This document shows, piece after piece, positions 42,921-51,773 of a DNA stretch of 64,000 nucleotides. The first letter of the stretch is position 1. Each line of letters opens with the position of its first letter. Made by a program: the position numbers and the translations under genes. The notes beneath the pieces were generated by a model. That model had not been told where the DNA came from. It saw nothing but the letters and a program-made list of their open reading frames with translations, and searched no databases. Origin of the DNA: Pelagihabitans sp963760375 (GTDB taxonomy: Bacteria > Bacteroidota > Bacteroidia > Flavobacteriales > Flavobacteriaceae); contig CAVXCS010000005.1 in the NCBI GenBank assembly GCA_963760375.1, forward strand, positions 992,001 to 1,056,000, given 5' to 3'.

Positions 42921-43960
42921 TATTCCTTTTTCATTATGTTGACCTCGAACATTTTATCCCAATTTTTTCCGGTCACAAAAAAAGTCTTTCGGTCGGGATG
43001 GTAGGCCACCCCGTTCAGAACGTCGAGCAGTTCATGCTGGGTCACCTTTTCCTTTAAGCCGCCAAAATTGATAACCCCTTCGATGGCCCCGCTCTTGGCG
43101 TCGATGATCATCATGCTTTCTTTTTGATATACGTTGGCATAGAGCTTCCCGTCTACATATTCAAGTTCGTTGGCTTTATTGAATATCGACTTATCGGTGA
43201 CCGTCTCTATGAATTCCTTTTCGACCAAGGTCTCCGGGTCGAGCAGCCATATTTTCTCGGTACCGTCGCTCTTATATAAATATCGACCGTCATTTGCCAA
43301 ACCCCAGCCTTCCTTGCTGTTGCCGTATTTAAAATTATCTATTTTTTGAAGGTCTGCAAGATTGTAGATGAACCCGGTCCCATTTTGCCAGGTCAGTTGA
43401 TAAATCTTACCGTTTAAAATGGTGAGGCCTTCCCCGAAATAGGCCGGTTCTAAATTAATTTGCTGTAGCACCTTGCCGGTGTTGAAATCGAGCTTGCGCA
43501 GCGAGGATTTCCCCTTTTGCCCCGTGCTCTCGTACAGCACGCCGTCATGGAATTCCAATCCTTGGGTATAGGCCTTGATGTCGTGTGGAAATTCATTGAC
43601 AATTTCATAGGTATAGATTTCCGGGGACGACGGCGCCAATATGCGAAGGTTTTTTGAGACTTCGGTGGTTGTTCCATCGTATTCGATCTTGGCCATCAGG
43701 GTTTTGTTTCCCAAATGGTCGATGTCCAAAACAATATTGCCATTGCTTAAGGGCAGATTTTGACCTCCTATGGAATATACCACGGCTTCAATACTCCGAT
43801 TCTCCTTATTTCTGATGGTAACCGGTATGGTTTCCCCTTTTTTGAATTCAGTGCCACTGAGTTGGATCTCGAAAAGCTTATTCTTTTTTCCTGCCGAGTC
43901 GCCACAAGACATCGCCATGATGACGAGCGAATTCAAGATAAAAAGTTTCATCAAATTCAT
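42920..43960 (-). CDS. Glutaminyl-peptide cyclotransferase-like lipoprotein
   Basis: The protein has 346 residues from ATG 43958-43960, with a lipobox (MAMSC). A five-bladed-propeller glutamine cyclotransferase domain (plant type) follows: YEIVNEFPHDIKAYTQGLEFHDG, LYESTGQKGKSSLRK, WGLANDGRYLYKSDGT, NELEYVDGKLYANVY and the end LNGVAYHPDRKTFFVTGKNW. The family forms N-terminal pyroglutamate. Many Bacteroidota export proteins whose mature N terminus starts with Gln, which fits a periplasmic role. The longer frame to 44005 is not favoured. Confidence 0.9.
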   Translation of the reverse strand: MNLMKLFILNSLVIMAMSCGDSAGKKNKLFEIQLSGTEFKKGETIPVTIRNKENRSIEAVVYSIGGQNLPLSNGNIVLDIDHLGNKTLMAKIEYDGTTTEVSKNLRILAPSSPEIYTYEIVNEFPHDIKAYTQGLEFHDGVLYESTGQKGKSSLRKLDFNTGKVLQQINLEPAYFGEGLTILNGKIYQLTWQNGTGFIYNLADLQKIDNFKYGNSKEGWGLANDGRYLYKSDGTEKIWLLDPETLVEKEFIETVTDKSIFNKANELEYVDGKLYANVYQKESMMIIDAKSGAIEGVINFGGLKEKVTQHELLDVLNGVAYHPDRKTFFVTGKNWDKMFEVNIMKKE

Positions 43961-44104
43961 GTTCGTAACTATTTTACAATCCAAAATGAAATCACCAAAA
44001 ACCACTTTGATTCCAAGTTTTGGTCATCCATTCCCTATAAAATGGGCAAGTTAATCCATAAAATTTAGAATGTAAAACGAACTTTCCAGAATTAAAAAAG
44101 GTTG

Positions 44105-44112
44105 TATCTTTG
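44105..44112 (+). promoter_or_regulatory. Bacteroidota -7 element (TATCTTTG) for the SRP RNA
   Basis: An exact TAnnTTTG match ends 5 nt before the predicted 5' end of the SRP RNA, the expected distance to the transcription start. Confidence 0.65.
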
Positions 44113-44116
44113 CCTG

Positions 44117-44212
44117 TGGCAAGTCCTACACGACCAGCTCCTGTAGAATCCCCCAGGGCGGGAACGCAGCAAGGGTATATGGTCGTAGCGGTGCGATGTA
44201 GGTAGCTTGCCA
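44117..44212 (+). ncRNA. ffs: Signal recognition particle RNA, small bacterial type (4.5S)
   Basis: The ends TGGCAAG (44117) and CTTGCCA (44206-44212) pair, and inner segments also pair (CCTACA with TGTAGG; ACGACC with GGTCGT), giving one long rod. The apical domain contains CAGGGCGGGAACGCAGCAAGGG-like bases with the GGAA-type tetraloop and the AGCA bulge that binds Ffh (positions about 44153-44175). A run of seven T follows the 3' end as terminator. The length of about 96 nt fits the small SRP RNA. It fills most of the 331-nt gap between coding regions. Confidence 0.92.
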
Positions 44213-44291
44213 TTTTTTTATGCCCTGAAGTGAACATATTCCCTTATATTCCTACACCAAAAAAGCGATTTATTTTTTAATTTGTAACCTT

Positions 44292-45101
44292 ATGGAAACC
44301 AAAGTGGTTCTTATTACAGGGGGATCTTCAGGTATAGGCAAAACCATTGGCACCTATTTGAAGTCAGAGGGGTTCAAGGTCTATGGGACCACCAGAAGTC
44401 TGGCCAAATATCCAGATTTTGAAGCTTTTCCCTTATTGGAGATGGACGTAAGGTCTCCTGAAGGAATAAAGCAAGCCGTTGCGACCTTGATTGGGCAGGA
44501 AGGCCGGCTCGATGTCTTGATCAACAATGCCGGGGTAGGGATTACCGGTCCTTTGGAAGAAACCCCTGAGGAAGAAATCATGAACGCTTTCGCCACCAAT
44601 TTTCATGGGCCATTACAGGTGATCAAAGCGGTTTTGCCCCAGATGCGCGAGCAGGGTGGGGGTTTGATCATAAACATCACTTCGATAGCCGCTTACATGG
44701 GCTTGCCGTTCAGGGGCGTTTACAGTGCCACAAAAGCGGCATTGGAGGTCATTACCGAGGCGCTTCGGATGGAGACCAAAGACTTTGGGATAGCGATTAC
44801 GAATTTAGCGCCTGGAGCGTTTGCCACCAACATTGCCGCAGGGCGATTTCATGTTGAAAGGGCGGAACACTCCCCATATGCCGAACAATATCGGAAAGCC
44901 TTGATCGGTATCGATGAAAGCGTCGAACAAGGGGAAGACCCGATCGGGGTTGCCAAGAGGGTTTTGATGATCATCAACGAAAAGAACCCCAAAATACATT
45001 ATAGGGTCGGGGCATTCAGTCAAAAACTGTCGATCGTTTTAAAGAAAATATTACCGCAGAAAGTATTCGAGAAAATCTTGTTAAACCATTATAAATTGTA
45101 G
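44292..45101 (+). CDS. Short-chain dehydrogenase/reductase (SDR)
   Basis: The protein has 269 residues and is a classical SDR: TGGSSGIGKTIG at the N terminus (cofactor loop), LINNAGVG, the catalytic Ser in NITSIAAYMG and Tyr-Lys in VYSATKAALEV. The C-terminal part (ILPQKVFEKILLNHYKL) is basic and amphipathic. Substrate unknown. It follows the SRP RNA terminator and precedes the transaldolase gene by 64 nt. Confidence 0.9.
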   Translation: METKVVLITGGSSGIGKTIGTYLKSEGFKVYGTTRSLAKYPDFEAFPLLEMDVRSPEGIKQAVATLIGQEGRLDVLINNAGVGITGPLEETPEEEIMNAFATNFHGPLQVIKAVLPQMREQGGGLIINITSIAAYMGLPFRGVYSATKAALEVITEALRMETKDFGIAITNLAPGAFATNIAAGRFHVERAEHSPYAEQYRKALIGIDESVEQGEDPIGVAKRVLMIINEKNPKIHYRVGAFSQKLSIVLKKILPQKVFEKILLNHYKL

Positions 45102-45165
45102 TTTTGCGAGAAGGAAATCCCTTCGTGGCCAACCGATTACCAATAACACTAAACAAAGGAAAGAG

Positions 45166-45819
45166 ATGAAATTTTTTATTGATACCGCCAACTTAGATCA
45201 AATACGCGAAGCCCAAGCTTTGGGCGTCTTAGATGGAGTTACGACCAATCCATCATTGATGGCGAAAGAAGGTATTACGGGCCGTAACAATATTTTAAAA
45301 CACTATGTCGACATCTGCAATATTGTGGAAGGCGATGTTTCCGCAGAAGTCATTGCTACGGAATTCAAAGCCATGGTAAAGGAAGGGGAAGAATTGGCAG
45401 AACTGCACGAACAGATCGTGGTGAAGGTCCCAATGATCAAGGATGGCGTGAAGGCGTTGAAATATTTCACCGATAAGGGCATCCGCACCAATTGCACCTT
45501 GGTTTTCTCTCCGGGACAGGCTTTATTGGCCGCAAAGGCCGGAGCTACCTATGTTTCACCGTTCATCGGCAGATTGGACGATATTTCAACGGACGGACTG
45601 AACCTGATTGCCGAGATACGATTGATTTATGACAATTATGCCTTTGAAACCCAGATTTTGGCAGCTTCCATAAGGCATACCATGCACATCATCGACTGCG
45701 CGAAATTGGGCGCCGATGTGATGACCGGACCATTATCGGCCATTGAAGGACTGTTAAAACATCCTTTGACCGACAGCGGCTTGGCAAAATTCTTGGAAGA
45801 TTACAAAAAGGGAAATTAA
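45166..45819 (+). CDS. fsa: Fructose-6-phosphate aldolase / small transaldolase
   Basis: The protein has 217 residues, the short TalC/FSA-type transaldolase family. MKFFIDTANLDQIREA, DGVTTNPSLMAKEG, the Schiff-base Lys87 in VVKVPM, TNCTLVFSPGQALLAAKAGA and the end GLAKFLEDYKK are all typical. Members act either as transaldolase in the pentose phosphate pathway or as fructose-6-phosphate aldolase; sequence alone does not decide here. A purine-rich site (AAAGGAAAGAG) precedes the ATG. Confidence 0.92.
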   Translation: MKFFIDTANLDQIREAQALGVLDGVTTNPSLMAKEGITGRNNILKHYVDICNIVEGDVSAEVIATEFKAMVKEGEELAELHEQIVVKVPMIKDGVKALKYFTDKGIRTNCTLVFSPGQALLAAKAGATYVSPFIGRLDDISTDGLNLIAEIRLIYDNYAFETQILAASIRHTMHIIDCAKLGADVMTGPLSAIEGLLKHPLTDSGLAKFLEDYKKGN

Positions 45820-45880
45820 GGGGTATTGGATTTTACAGGAAAAAGGAATCATGCTTAGGAGCGATGCTGCTTGGCGTATC

Positions 45881-47263
45881 TCAAAATGCACTATAGATAT
45901 CCGAAAACGCATCAACGATCTGGCCCTTATCGGTAATCACGCATTTGTTGAGCTTATTGATGATCAGGGCATTCGTTAAGGATTCGAAATTAACTGCCCT
46001 AAATTGGTTTTCCTTATCGAGTTCCGACATTTCCAACATTTGTTTCCACATGCCTTCAGAGGTCCGGATGTTGATGCCTACGAATTTATAATCCGGTTTG
46101 GCAGCCGACAAAGAGGCAACCCTTTCCGAGATTTTATCAAAATGCATTTTCTCATTACCTGACCAGAAGTAGAAAACCGTTTTTCCGTTTTTCGAAATAT
46201 CGCGCAGCGAAATGGTATCCCCATCCACTCTGGAAACATAAATGTCGGGAATCGATTTGCTTGGCTGTATGTTCTCTATACCGTTGAACAGATTTTCGAT
46301 TTCATCGATATGCCTGTTGTTTTTTGATAGTTCATGGAAGGAGTTGATGAAAGCATTGATATTTTCCTCGGAATCGTGCACATGCAATAAGTAGTCAAAT
46401 GCAACGTACCTGAACAGGTTGTCCTTCAATTCTTTTTCTACGATCAGGCTATCGATCAAGCGCATCTTGTGCTTATTGAAATGCAGTTGGTTTTTTATGC
46501 CCATGCCCTCATTGGTGCAATCCATCGAACAATCCATATAGGACAGATTCTGTATGTGGTTCAGCATGAAAGTGTAGTACGGTCTTAAATAGGTGAAATT
46601 TTGATTTCCAAAATCAATGGCCTTTCGGTAATCGTAAAAATCTGCCGGCAACGCTTCCATCTTCCCATTATGGGATAGCCTTTTGTGCTTGAAAGGATAT
46701 ATTTCCTTGAAGGTATTGTAGTTATAGTCAATGCTGGCATTGGCGATGGAACGCTCTTTTGCCGTAACCGAACCGTCGGCATAAAGCTCGGCAAGCATAT
46801 CGTGCTTGGCTTGTTTTAAAGAGTCTATTTTTTGCACAAATTGTTTGGCTTCCAAAACAAAATAGGAATCTATAAAAGGTGCTTCTTCTTCATTGGCAAG
46901 AAAGAGCTCCAAAAGAAAATTATTTATTTCTTCCCCTTTACCCGAAAAAACAAGGGATTCATCAAAATCTGCCGTGTTCAATCGGACCATCAGGCTATCG
47001 CCCTGTTCCAGATAGACGTATTGAAACTCGGGGGCATGGCTAAAATGGTAAAGCCCTTGCTGTAATGAATCCAATGTGAATGAAAATCTGTTTTGATCAT
47101 CGAGCCGCGCAGAATCGATTACCTTATCGCCATTGAAAAGCACGATATGGGAACTTGTCGGGTTTACGATTTCTCCGGCAAAGAAAATATTTTTGGGGTT
47201 TTTGTCCGCCTTGCTGCACCCCACTAACCAAACAAGGAAGAAGAAAAGTAAATATCTATTCAT
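45881..47263 (-). CDS. Thioredoxin-like lipoprotein lacking active-site cysteines
   Basis: The protein has 460 residues with a lipobox (VGCS, Cys16). Residues about 25-110 resemble the DUF4369 beta domain (FAGEIVNPTSSHIVLFNGDKV). A long helical middle follows, then a C-terminal TlpA-like thioredoxin fold (SRVDGDTISLRDISKNGKTVFYFW). Where TlpA proteins have WCxxC, this one reads FWSGNEKMHF with no Cys. It is therefore unlikely to be a disulfide reductase. It is probably envelope-anchored; function unknown. Confidence 0.8.
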   Translation of the reverse strand: MNRYLLFFFLVWLVGCSKADKNPKNIFFAGEIVNPTSSHIVLFNGDKVIDSARLDDQNRFSFTLDSLQQGLYHFSHAPEFQYVYLEQGDSLMVRLNTADFDESLVFSGKGEEINNFLLELFLANEEEAPFIDSYFVLEAKQFVQKIDSLKQAKHDMLAELYADGSVTAKERSIANASIDYNYNTFKEIYPFKHKRLSHNGKMEALPADFYDYRKAIDFGNQNFTYLRPYYTFMLNHIQNLSYMDCSMDCTNEGMGIKNQLHFNKHKMRLIDSLIVEKELKDNLFRYVAFDYLLHVHDSEENINAFINSFHELSKNNRHIDEIENLFNGIENIQPSKSIPDIYVSRVDGDTISLRDISKNGKTVFYFWSGNEKMHFDKISERVASLSAAKPDYKFVGINIRTSEGMWKQMLEMSELDKENQFRAVNFESLTNALIINKLNKCVITDKGQIVDAFSDIYSAF

Positions 47264-47386
47264 AAAATGAAATCAGCCAGATAGCCTACAAAATTAAGGA
47301 AGCATGATACCCCTCGCTGTTAATGGCAAGTTAAAAGTTGGTCGACTTCGTTAATCTTTCGTCAGCCTGTGCAGAATATAAGATTA

Positions 47387-47418
47387 TTGGTCTATGGAAC
47401 TAATTTTCCGTATTTTTG
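47387..47418 (+). promoter_or_regulatory. ABC-F gene promoter: TTG-N21-TATTTTTG
   Basis: TTG (47387-47389) and an exact -7 element TATTTTTG (47411-47418) are separated by 21 nt. The predicted leader before the ATG at 47442 is about 20 nt. Confidence 0.65.
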
Positions 47419-47441
47419 CACGAATTTTAAAATAGAGAAAT

Positions 47442-49070
47442 ATGTTGTCGGTATCCAACTTGTCGGTACAGTTCGGAAAAAGGGTTTTGTTCGACGAGGT
47501 AAATGTATCTTTTACCCAAGGCAATTGTTATGGTGTCATTGGAGCCAACGGCGCTGGTAAATCAACCTTCCTGAAAATCATCTCCGGTCAACAAGATCCC
47601 ACATCGGGACACGTGCACCTTGAGCCTGGAAAACGCATGTCCATTCTTGAGCAGAACCACAATGCCCATGATATGACGACCGTTCTTGAAACCGTGGTGA
47701 TGGGCAACAAGCCTTTGTTCACCATCAAGCAGGAAATCGATGCCCTTTACGCCGACTATTCCGATGCCAATGCCGACAGGATCGGAGAACTACAGGTGAA
47801 GTTCGAGGAAATGAACGGGTGGAACGCCGATAGCGATGCGGCAGCACTCTTGTCAAATTTAGGTATTGCAGAGGAAATGCACTATAACTTGATGGGCGAT
47901 ATGGATGCCAAACTAAAGGTAAGGGTACTTTTGGCCCAAGCCTTGTTCGGCAATCCCGATGTTTTGATCATGGACGAACCTACCAATGACCTGGATTACG
48001 AGACCATTGGCTGGTTGGAGAATTTCTTGGCCAATTATGACAATACCGTTATCGTTGTTTCCCATGACCGGCATTTTTTGGATGCGGTCTGTACCCACAT
48101 TGCGGATATCGACTTCGGGAAGATGAACCTCTATAGCGGCAACTACACTTTTTGGTACGAAAGCAGCCAATTGGCCGCGAGGCAGCGGGCCCAACAGAAC
48201 AAAAAATCAGAGGAAAAAGCCAAGGAATTGCAGGAATTCATCATGAGGTTCAGTGCGAACGTGGCAAAGAGCAAGCAGGCCACAAGCCGTAAAAAAATGT
48301 TGTCAAAGCTCAAAATAGAAGATATTAAGCCATCGAGCCGAAGGTATCCTGCTATCATTTTTGATAGAGATCGGGAAGCGGGAGACCAAATTTTGAACGT
48401 AAGCGGACTCAGCGCTTCATCGGATGACGGGGAAGTATTGTTCCAAAACGTCGACTTCAACCTAGCCAAGGGCGATAAAATCGCAATCATTTCCAAGGAT
48501 TCAAGAGCCACCTCGGCCCTATATGAAATTATCAACGGGAACCTGAAGGCCCAAAGCGGGGACTATCAATGGGGCATAACCACCTCCCAATCCTATTTGC
48601 CGGCCGACAATGCATCGTTCTTTACCCAAAACATCAATCTGGTCGATTGGTTACGACAATGGGCCAAGACCGAAGAAGAGCGGGAAGAGGTTTACATCAG
48701 GGGGTTTTTGGGAAAAATGTTGTTCAGTGGTGAAGAGGCGCTGAAAAAATGTACCGTACTTTCAGGTGGGGAAAAAGTAAGGTGCATGCTAAGCCGTATG
48801 ATGATGCTTCGTGCCAATGTGTTGATGCTCGACGAGCCCACGAACCATTTAGATCTTGAAAGTATCACGGCATTCAATAATTCTTTGAAGAATTTTAAAG
48901 GAACCGTTCTTTTTACTACCCATGATCATGAATTTGCCCAAACAGTGGCGGATAGGATCATAGAATTGACGCCTAAAGGCAACATTGATCGACATTTGAC
49001 GTTTGATGATTATATGTCTGATGGTTCCATAAAGGAATTGCGCGAAAAAATGTACGCCGTTCCGGTGTGA
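47442..49070 (+). CDS. ABC-F family ATP-binding protein
   Basis: The protein has 542 residues with two ABC cassettes and no membrane helices, the pattern of ribosome-associated ABC-F translation factors. The first Walker A is GANGAGKST. The first Walker B is VLIMDEPTNDLDYET, and the Lys/Arg-rich interdomain linker (RFSANVAKSKQATSRKKML) precedes the second cassette (signature LSGGEKVRC, VLMLDEPTNHLDLES). The second P-loop region is divergent (ISKDSRATSALYEI). It is close to the YbiT/YkpA subgroup. A housekeeping role in resolving stalled ribosomes is more likely than antibiotic resistance. Confidence 0.92.
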   Translation: MLSVSNLSVQFGKRVLFDEVNVSFTQGNCYGVIGANGAGKSTFLKIISGQQDPTSGHVHLEPGKRMSILEQNHNAHDMTTVLETVVMGNKPLFTIKQEIDALYADYSDANADRIGELQVKFEEMNGWNADSDAAALLSNLGIAEEMHYNLMGDMDAKLKVRVLLAQALFGNPDVLIMDEPTNDLDYETIGWLENFLANYDNTVIVVSHDRHFLDAVCTHIADIDFGKMNLYSGNYTFWYESSQLAARQRAQQNKKSEEKAKELQEFIMRFSANVAKSKQATSRKKMLSKLKIEDIKPSSRRYPAIIFDRDREAGDQILNVSGLSASSDDGEVLFQNVDFNLAKGDKIAIISKDSRATSALYEIINGNLKAQSGDYQWGITTSQSYLPADNASFFTQNINLVDWLRQWAKTEEEREEVYIRGFLGKMLFSGEEALKKCTVLSGGEKVRCMLSRMMMLRANVLMLDEPTNHLDLESITAFNNSLKNFKGTVLFTTHDHEFAQTVADRIIELTPKGNIDRHLTFDDYMSDGSIKELREKMYAVPV

Positions 49071-49097
49071 TACATCCGACACCCAAATTTTTACATC

Positions 49098-50231
49098 ATG
49101 AAAGCCTACAAACTATGTTGCCTGTTATGGGTATGCCTCGTTGTAGTTTCTTGTAGTAAATCCGATGGGGCAACGGACGACAACATCATTAAAGATCCCG
49201 GAGCCGACGCAGCCTACCAATTGCTGCTCGATCAAGAAGGGACACTGATTGGTTTGACCCTCGAGGCAAACAAAGAATCGATGGCTGTCATTACTTCTGG
49301 GAACAACTTTGAAACGACGGCGCTTCCACAATTCGACTTTAAGGATGGAAATGAAATCACCCTGTACCAAAGAACGGGGGATTGCAGTGGTACGCTGATC
49401 AACTACGATTACGAATCCGATACCTTTGCCGAAAAGACGATCTTTTCAGATTTGGGTATCTGCAGCCTGCAAGTAAATGCGGTCGCGGCGTCAAACGCTT
49501 CCTACTACGTTGCCTATGCCCTTGAAGTCTCACCTTTATTGACGACTTATTTTGTGCGGGTGATCGCCAGGAACACCGAAGCGGCACCCATTGATATTCC
49601 GCTGCTAAAAAAACCGGTCGGGCTCACCTTTGCCAATAACCGTTTATTTGTGCTGGTCCTGGACGAGGAGGTCACCGATGAAAATGCGCTGATGGTGTTC
49701 GAGGCCGCTACCAACGGGTTCCTGATCGAGGTGAACCTTGGATATAATGCCCTGGGCATCTTTAAAAACAAGGCTGGCAATTTGATAGTCGCCTATGAAG
49801 AACTCCATACCCTATTGAACAGCGAAACCCTTACAGTACAATATGTGAACTATCAAACTGGCAAAGAACCCAATTTTGCGGTCTCAAGTTTAAATAATTT
49901 TGACGATCAGGGTAAGTTATACTATGAAATGCCCCCAGGAACAAACAGTATATACCCCTTGGTTCCAGCGGTTTATGATTTCGGACAAAACCTGACCGTC
50001 TTGTACGCCTATGAAAACTTTTTGACCGAGGTGCAACGTACGGTAGAATTTAAGATAGAAACCACCACAATGGTAGGTTTCGATGAGAAAAACGGCTATT
50101 TGCTGGTGGGCTATTCAAAATCGGATGGTTCCGGAAAAGGAGGGCTACTGCGAATCAAGCCCATACCCGAACCTGCATTGATAGACCATTTGACACTGGA
50201 AGGCATACCCTACGATATCCATGTCAATTGA
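49098..50231 (+). CDS. Hypothetical lipoprotein
   Basis: The protein has 377 residues with a lipobox (VVSC, Cys19) followed by an Asp/Gly-rich linker. The body is beta-rich with repeated strands (LIGLTLEANKESMAVI, NGYLLVGYSKSDGSGKGG) and may form a propeller-like fold. No family is recognised. It starts 27 nt after the ABC-F gene and ends at a strong terminator, so it could be co-transcribed with it. Confidence 0.7.
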   Translation: MKAYKLCCLLWVCLVVVSCSKSDGATDDNIIKDPGADAAYQLLLDQEGTLIGLTLEANKESMAVITSGNNFETTALPQFDFKDGNEITLYQRTGDCSGTLINYDYESDTFAEKTIFSDLGICSLQVNAVAASNASYYVAYALEVSPLLTTYFVRVIARNTEAAPIDIPLLKKPVGLTFANNRLFVLVLDEEVTDENALMVFEAATNGFLIEVNLGYNALGIFKNKAGNLIVAYEELHTLLNSETLTVQYVNYQTGKEPNFAVSSLNNFDDQGKLYYEMPPGTNSIYPLVPAVYDFGQNLTVLYAYENFLTEVQRTVEFKIETTTMVGFDEKNGYLLVGYSKSDGSGKGGLLRIKPIPEPALIDHLTLEGIPYDIHVN

Positions 50232-50245
50232 TGCCTCAAAAAATT

Positions 50246-50281
50246 AAAGGAGCGTCCCGATACATCGGGACGCTCCCTTTT
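50246..50281 (+). terminator. Strong intrinsic terminator between convergent genes
   Basis: A 13-bp GC-rich inverted repeat (arms 50249-50261 and 50264-50276, core AGCGTCCCGAT) is followed by a T run. It lies 15 nt after the lipoprotein stop and 13 nt before the convergent gene's stop. Confidence 0.9.
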
Positions 50282-50293
50282 GCATTAAAGATC

Positions 50294-51013
50294 CTAAACG
50301 TTAAAATATTTGCTGTTCCAGATGGCGGGATTGAAATTTTTTCCCAATGCAAATCCATAAAAGATGACCACCGCGGCCACGCTTTTGAACATAAAGAAAA
50401 AAACGATCCAAAATTCTGTGGCAGATCCTCCTTTTGAAAACAGGCCCTCAGGTATCAGGGCGGTGAGCAGATAACTGATAACCATGACCAGCAGTGCCAA
50501 GTTCACGATATTCTTGAACGGCCATACCAATAGCTTTCTCAAAGGATGAAAATCATTACCCCATTTGTGCACCAGATAGAAGTAATCGTTCCCGATTGGG
50601 GCGAACAATAAAGGGTCGTCCTTGTCCTCCAGTTTGAACAACTTGGATGGTGCGACGATTTTGAATCCTTTGACTTCCAGATCATGATCCTTTTCGAGGT
50701 TTTTGATTTTGGAAATAGCCTCTTGTGGAATCTTCCCCTTAAAGTATTTCGAATCCAAGAATCTCAATCTGTAATCGATACAAATCGTCTTGATCTGGCT
50801 CAAGTGATAGATTTTGTTGCTTTCCAACAGATCAAAGTTGAAGGCATTGGTGACCGTTGAACCAGGTCCACTGAGGTTTTTTTCGATGCGATCACGGTTA
50901 TCGGCATCTTCTTTAAGGATTTTCTTGACCGTTTCGAGAATCGATTCGGACAGGCCGTCCTTGAATCTCGAACGCTCAAGTTTCTCCTCGATGTTTGTTT
51001 TTTTCAATAACAT
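50294..51013 (-). CDS. Hypothetical membrane protein
   Basis: The protein has 239 residues from ATG 51011-51013. The N-terminal 150 residues are soluble and charged (ERSRFKDGLSESILETVKKIL, DYRLRFLDSKYFKGKIPQEA). Two membrane helices lie at about 166-186 (NIVNLALLVMVISYLLTALI) and 200-222 (FWIVFFFMFKSVAAVVIFYGF). No family is recognised; similar proteins seem to be common in flavobacteria. It is a single-gene unit. Confidence 0.7.
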   Translation of the reverse strand: MLLKKTNIEEKLERSRFKDGLSESILETVKKILKEDADNRDRIEKNLSGPGSTVTNAFNFDLLESNKIYHLSQIKTICIDYRLRFLDSKYFKGKIPQEAISKIKNLEKDHDLEVKGFKIVAPSKLFKLEDKDDPLLFAPIGNDYFYLVHKWGNDFHPLRKLLVWPFKNIVNLALLVMVISYLLTALIPEGLFSKGGSATEFWIVFFFMFKSVAAVVIFYGFALGKNFNPAIWNSKYFNV

Positions 51014-51218
51014 TTTCTTTTCTTTAGCAATTATGCCAAAGTTACTTAAAATGAAAATGTCGTCGATTTTTTGAAAGACCGACAAATGTTAAAAATATGT
51101 TAAATTCTATGAACTCATCTGCCCTTTAACACCGAAAAACGGCAGATATTGTATATTGTCGATGAAATCATCGGTTCATCGATGGTTTCAGTTGCATTAA
51201 CCCCACAATCCATTTTCC

Positions 51219-51770
51219 ATGAATCGCACAAAGCCCCCCCTGTGCCTGCTTATTTTGATATTATCTTCCGTATTCATCGGCCAAACTTCATTTGCCCAAA
51301 CCAAGTTCTCCAACCCGCAAAAATCAATTACGGACTATACCGAAAGCAACGGACATTATAGCACCTTGATTACGGCCTTCAAGGCTGCAGGTCTTGATAT
51401 GATATTGAACGATGACGGTCCGTTTACGGTCTTCGCACCTTCTGATAGGGCTTTTGGCAAGCTATCCAAGGAAATGGTGGCCGATCTTATGAAGCCTGAA
51501 AGCAAGAAAGAACTACAGTCTTTGCTGACCTACCACATCGTTGCAGGAAGTCTTTCCGCAGCCACAATATTAAGGGCGATGTGCAGGGGAGAGGGGAAGG
51601 CCAGTTTTACCACGGTACAAGGCGATGAGATTGTAGCGACCATGATGGGAATAGATATCGTTTTGACAGACAGTAATGGCAACTCGGCCATCATTACAAG
51701 AGCGGATGCCAATCAATGCAATGGGGTTATCCATGAAATCGATTCTGTGATCCTGCCGGAAAAGATTTAA
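51219..51770 (+). CDS. Fasciclin (FAS1) domain secreted protein
   Basis: The protein has 183 residues with a signal peptide (cleavage near SFAQ) and one FAS1 domain. H1 is DGPFTVFAPSDRAFGKL, the conserved YHIVAGSL segment follows, and H2 ends with NGVIHEIDSVILP. FAS1 domains mediate adhesion or carbohydrate binding outside the cell. An unusual insert (RAMCRGEGKASF) sits between the boxes, with a second Cys downstream (DANQCNG). It converges on pheT with 3 nt between stops. Confidence 0.92.
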   Translation: MNRTKPPLCLLILILSSVFIGQTSFAQTKFSNPQKSITDYTESNGHYSTLITAFKAAGLDMILNDDGPFTVFAPSDRAFGKLSKEMVADLMKPESKKELQSLLTYHIVAGSLSAATILRAMCRGEGKASFTTVQGDEIVATMMGIDIVLTDSNGNSAIITRADANQCNGVIHEIDSVILPEKI

Positions 51771-51773
51771 GCT

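Noticed and set aside
47442..49070. ABC-F protein as an antibiotic resistance factor
   Set aside because: Sequence and context fit the housekeeping YbiT-like subgroup; no resistance-type linker or neighbouring resistance gene is present.
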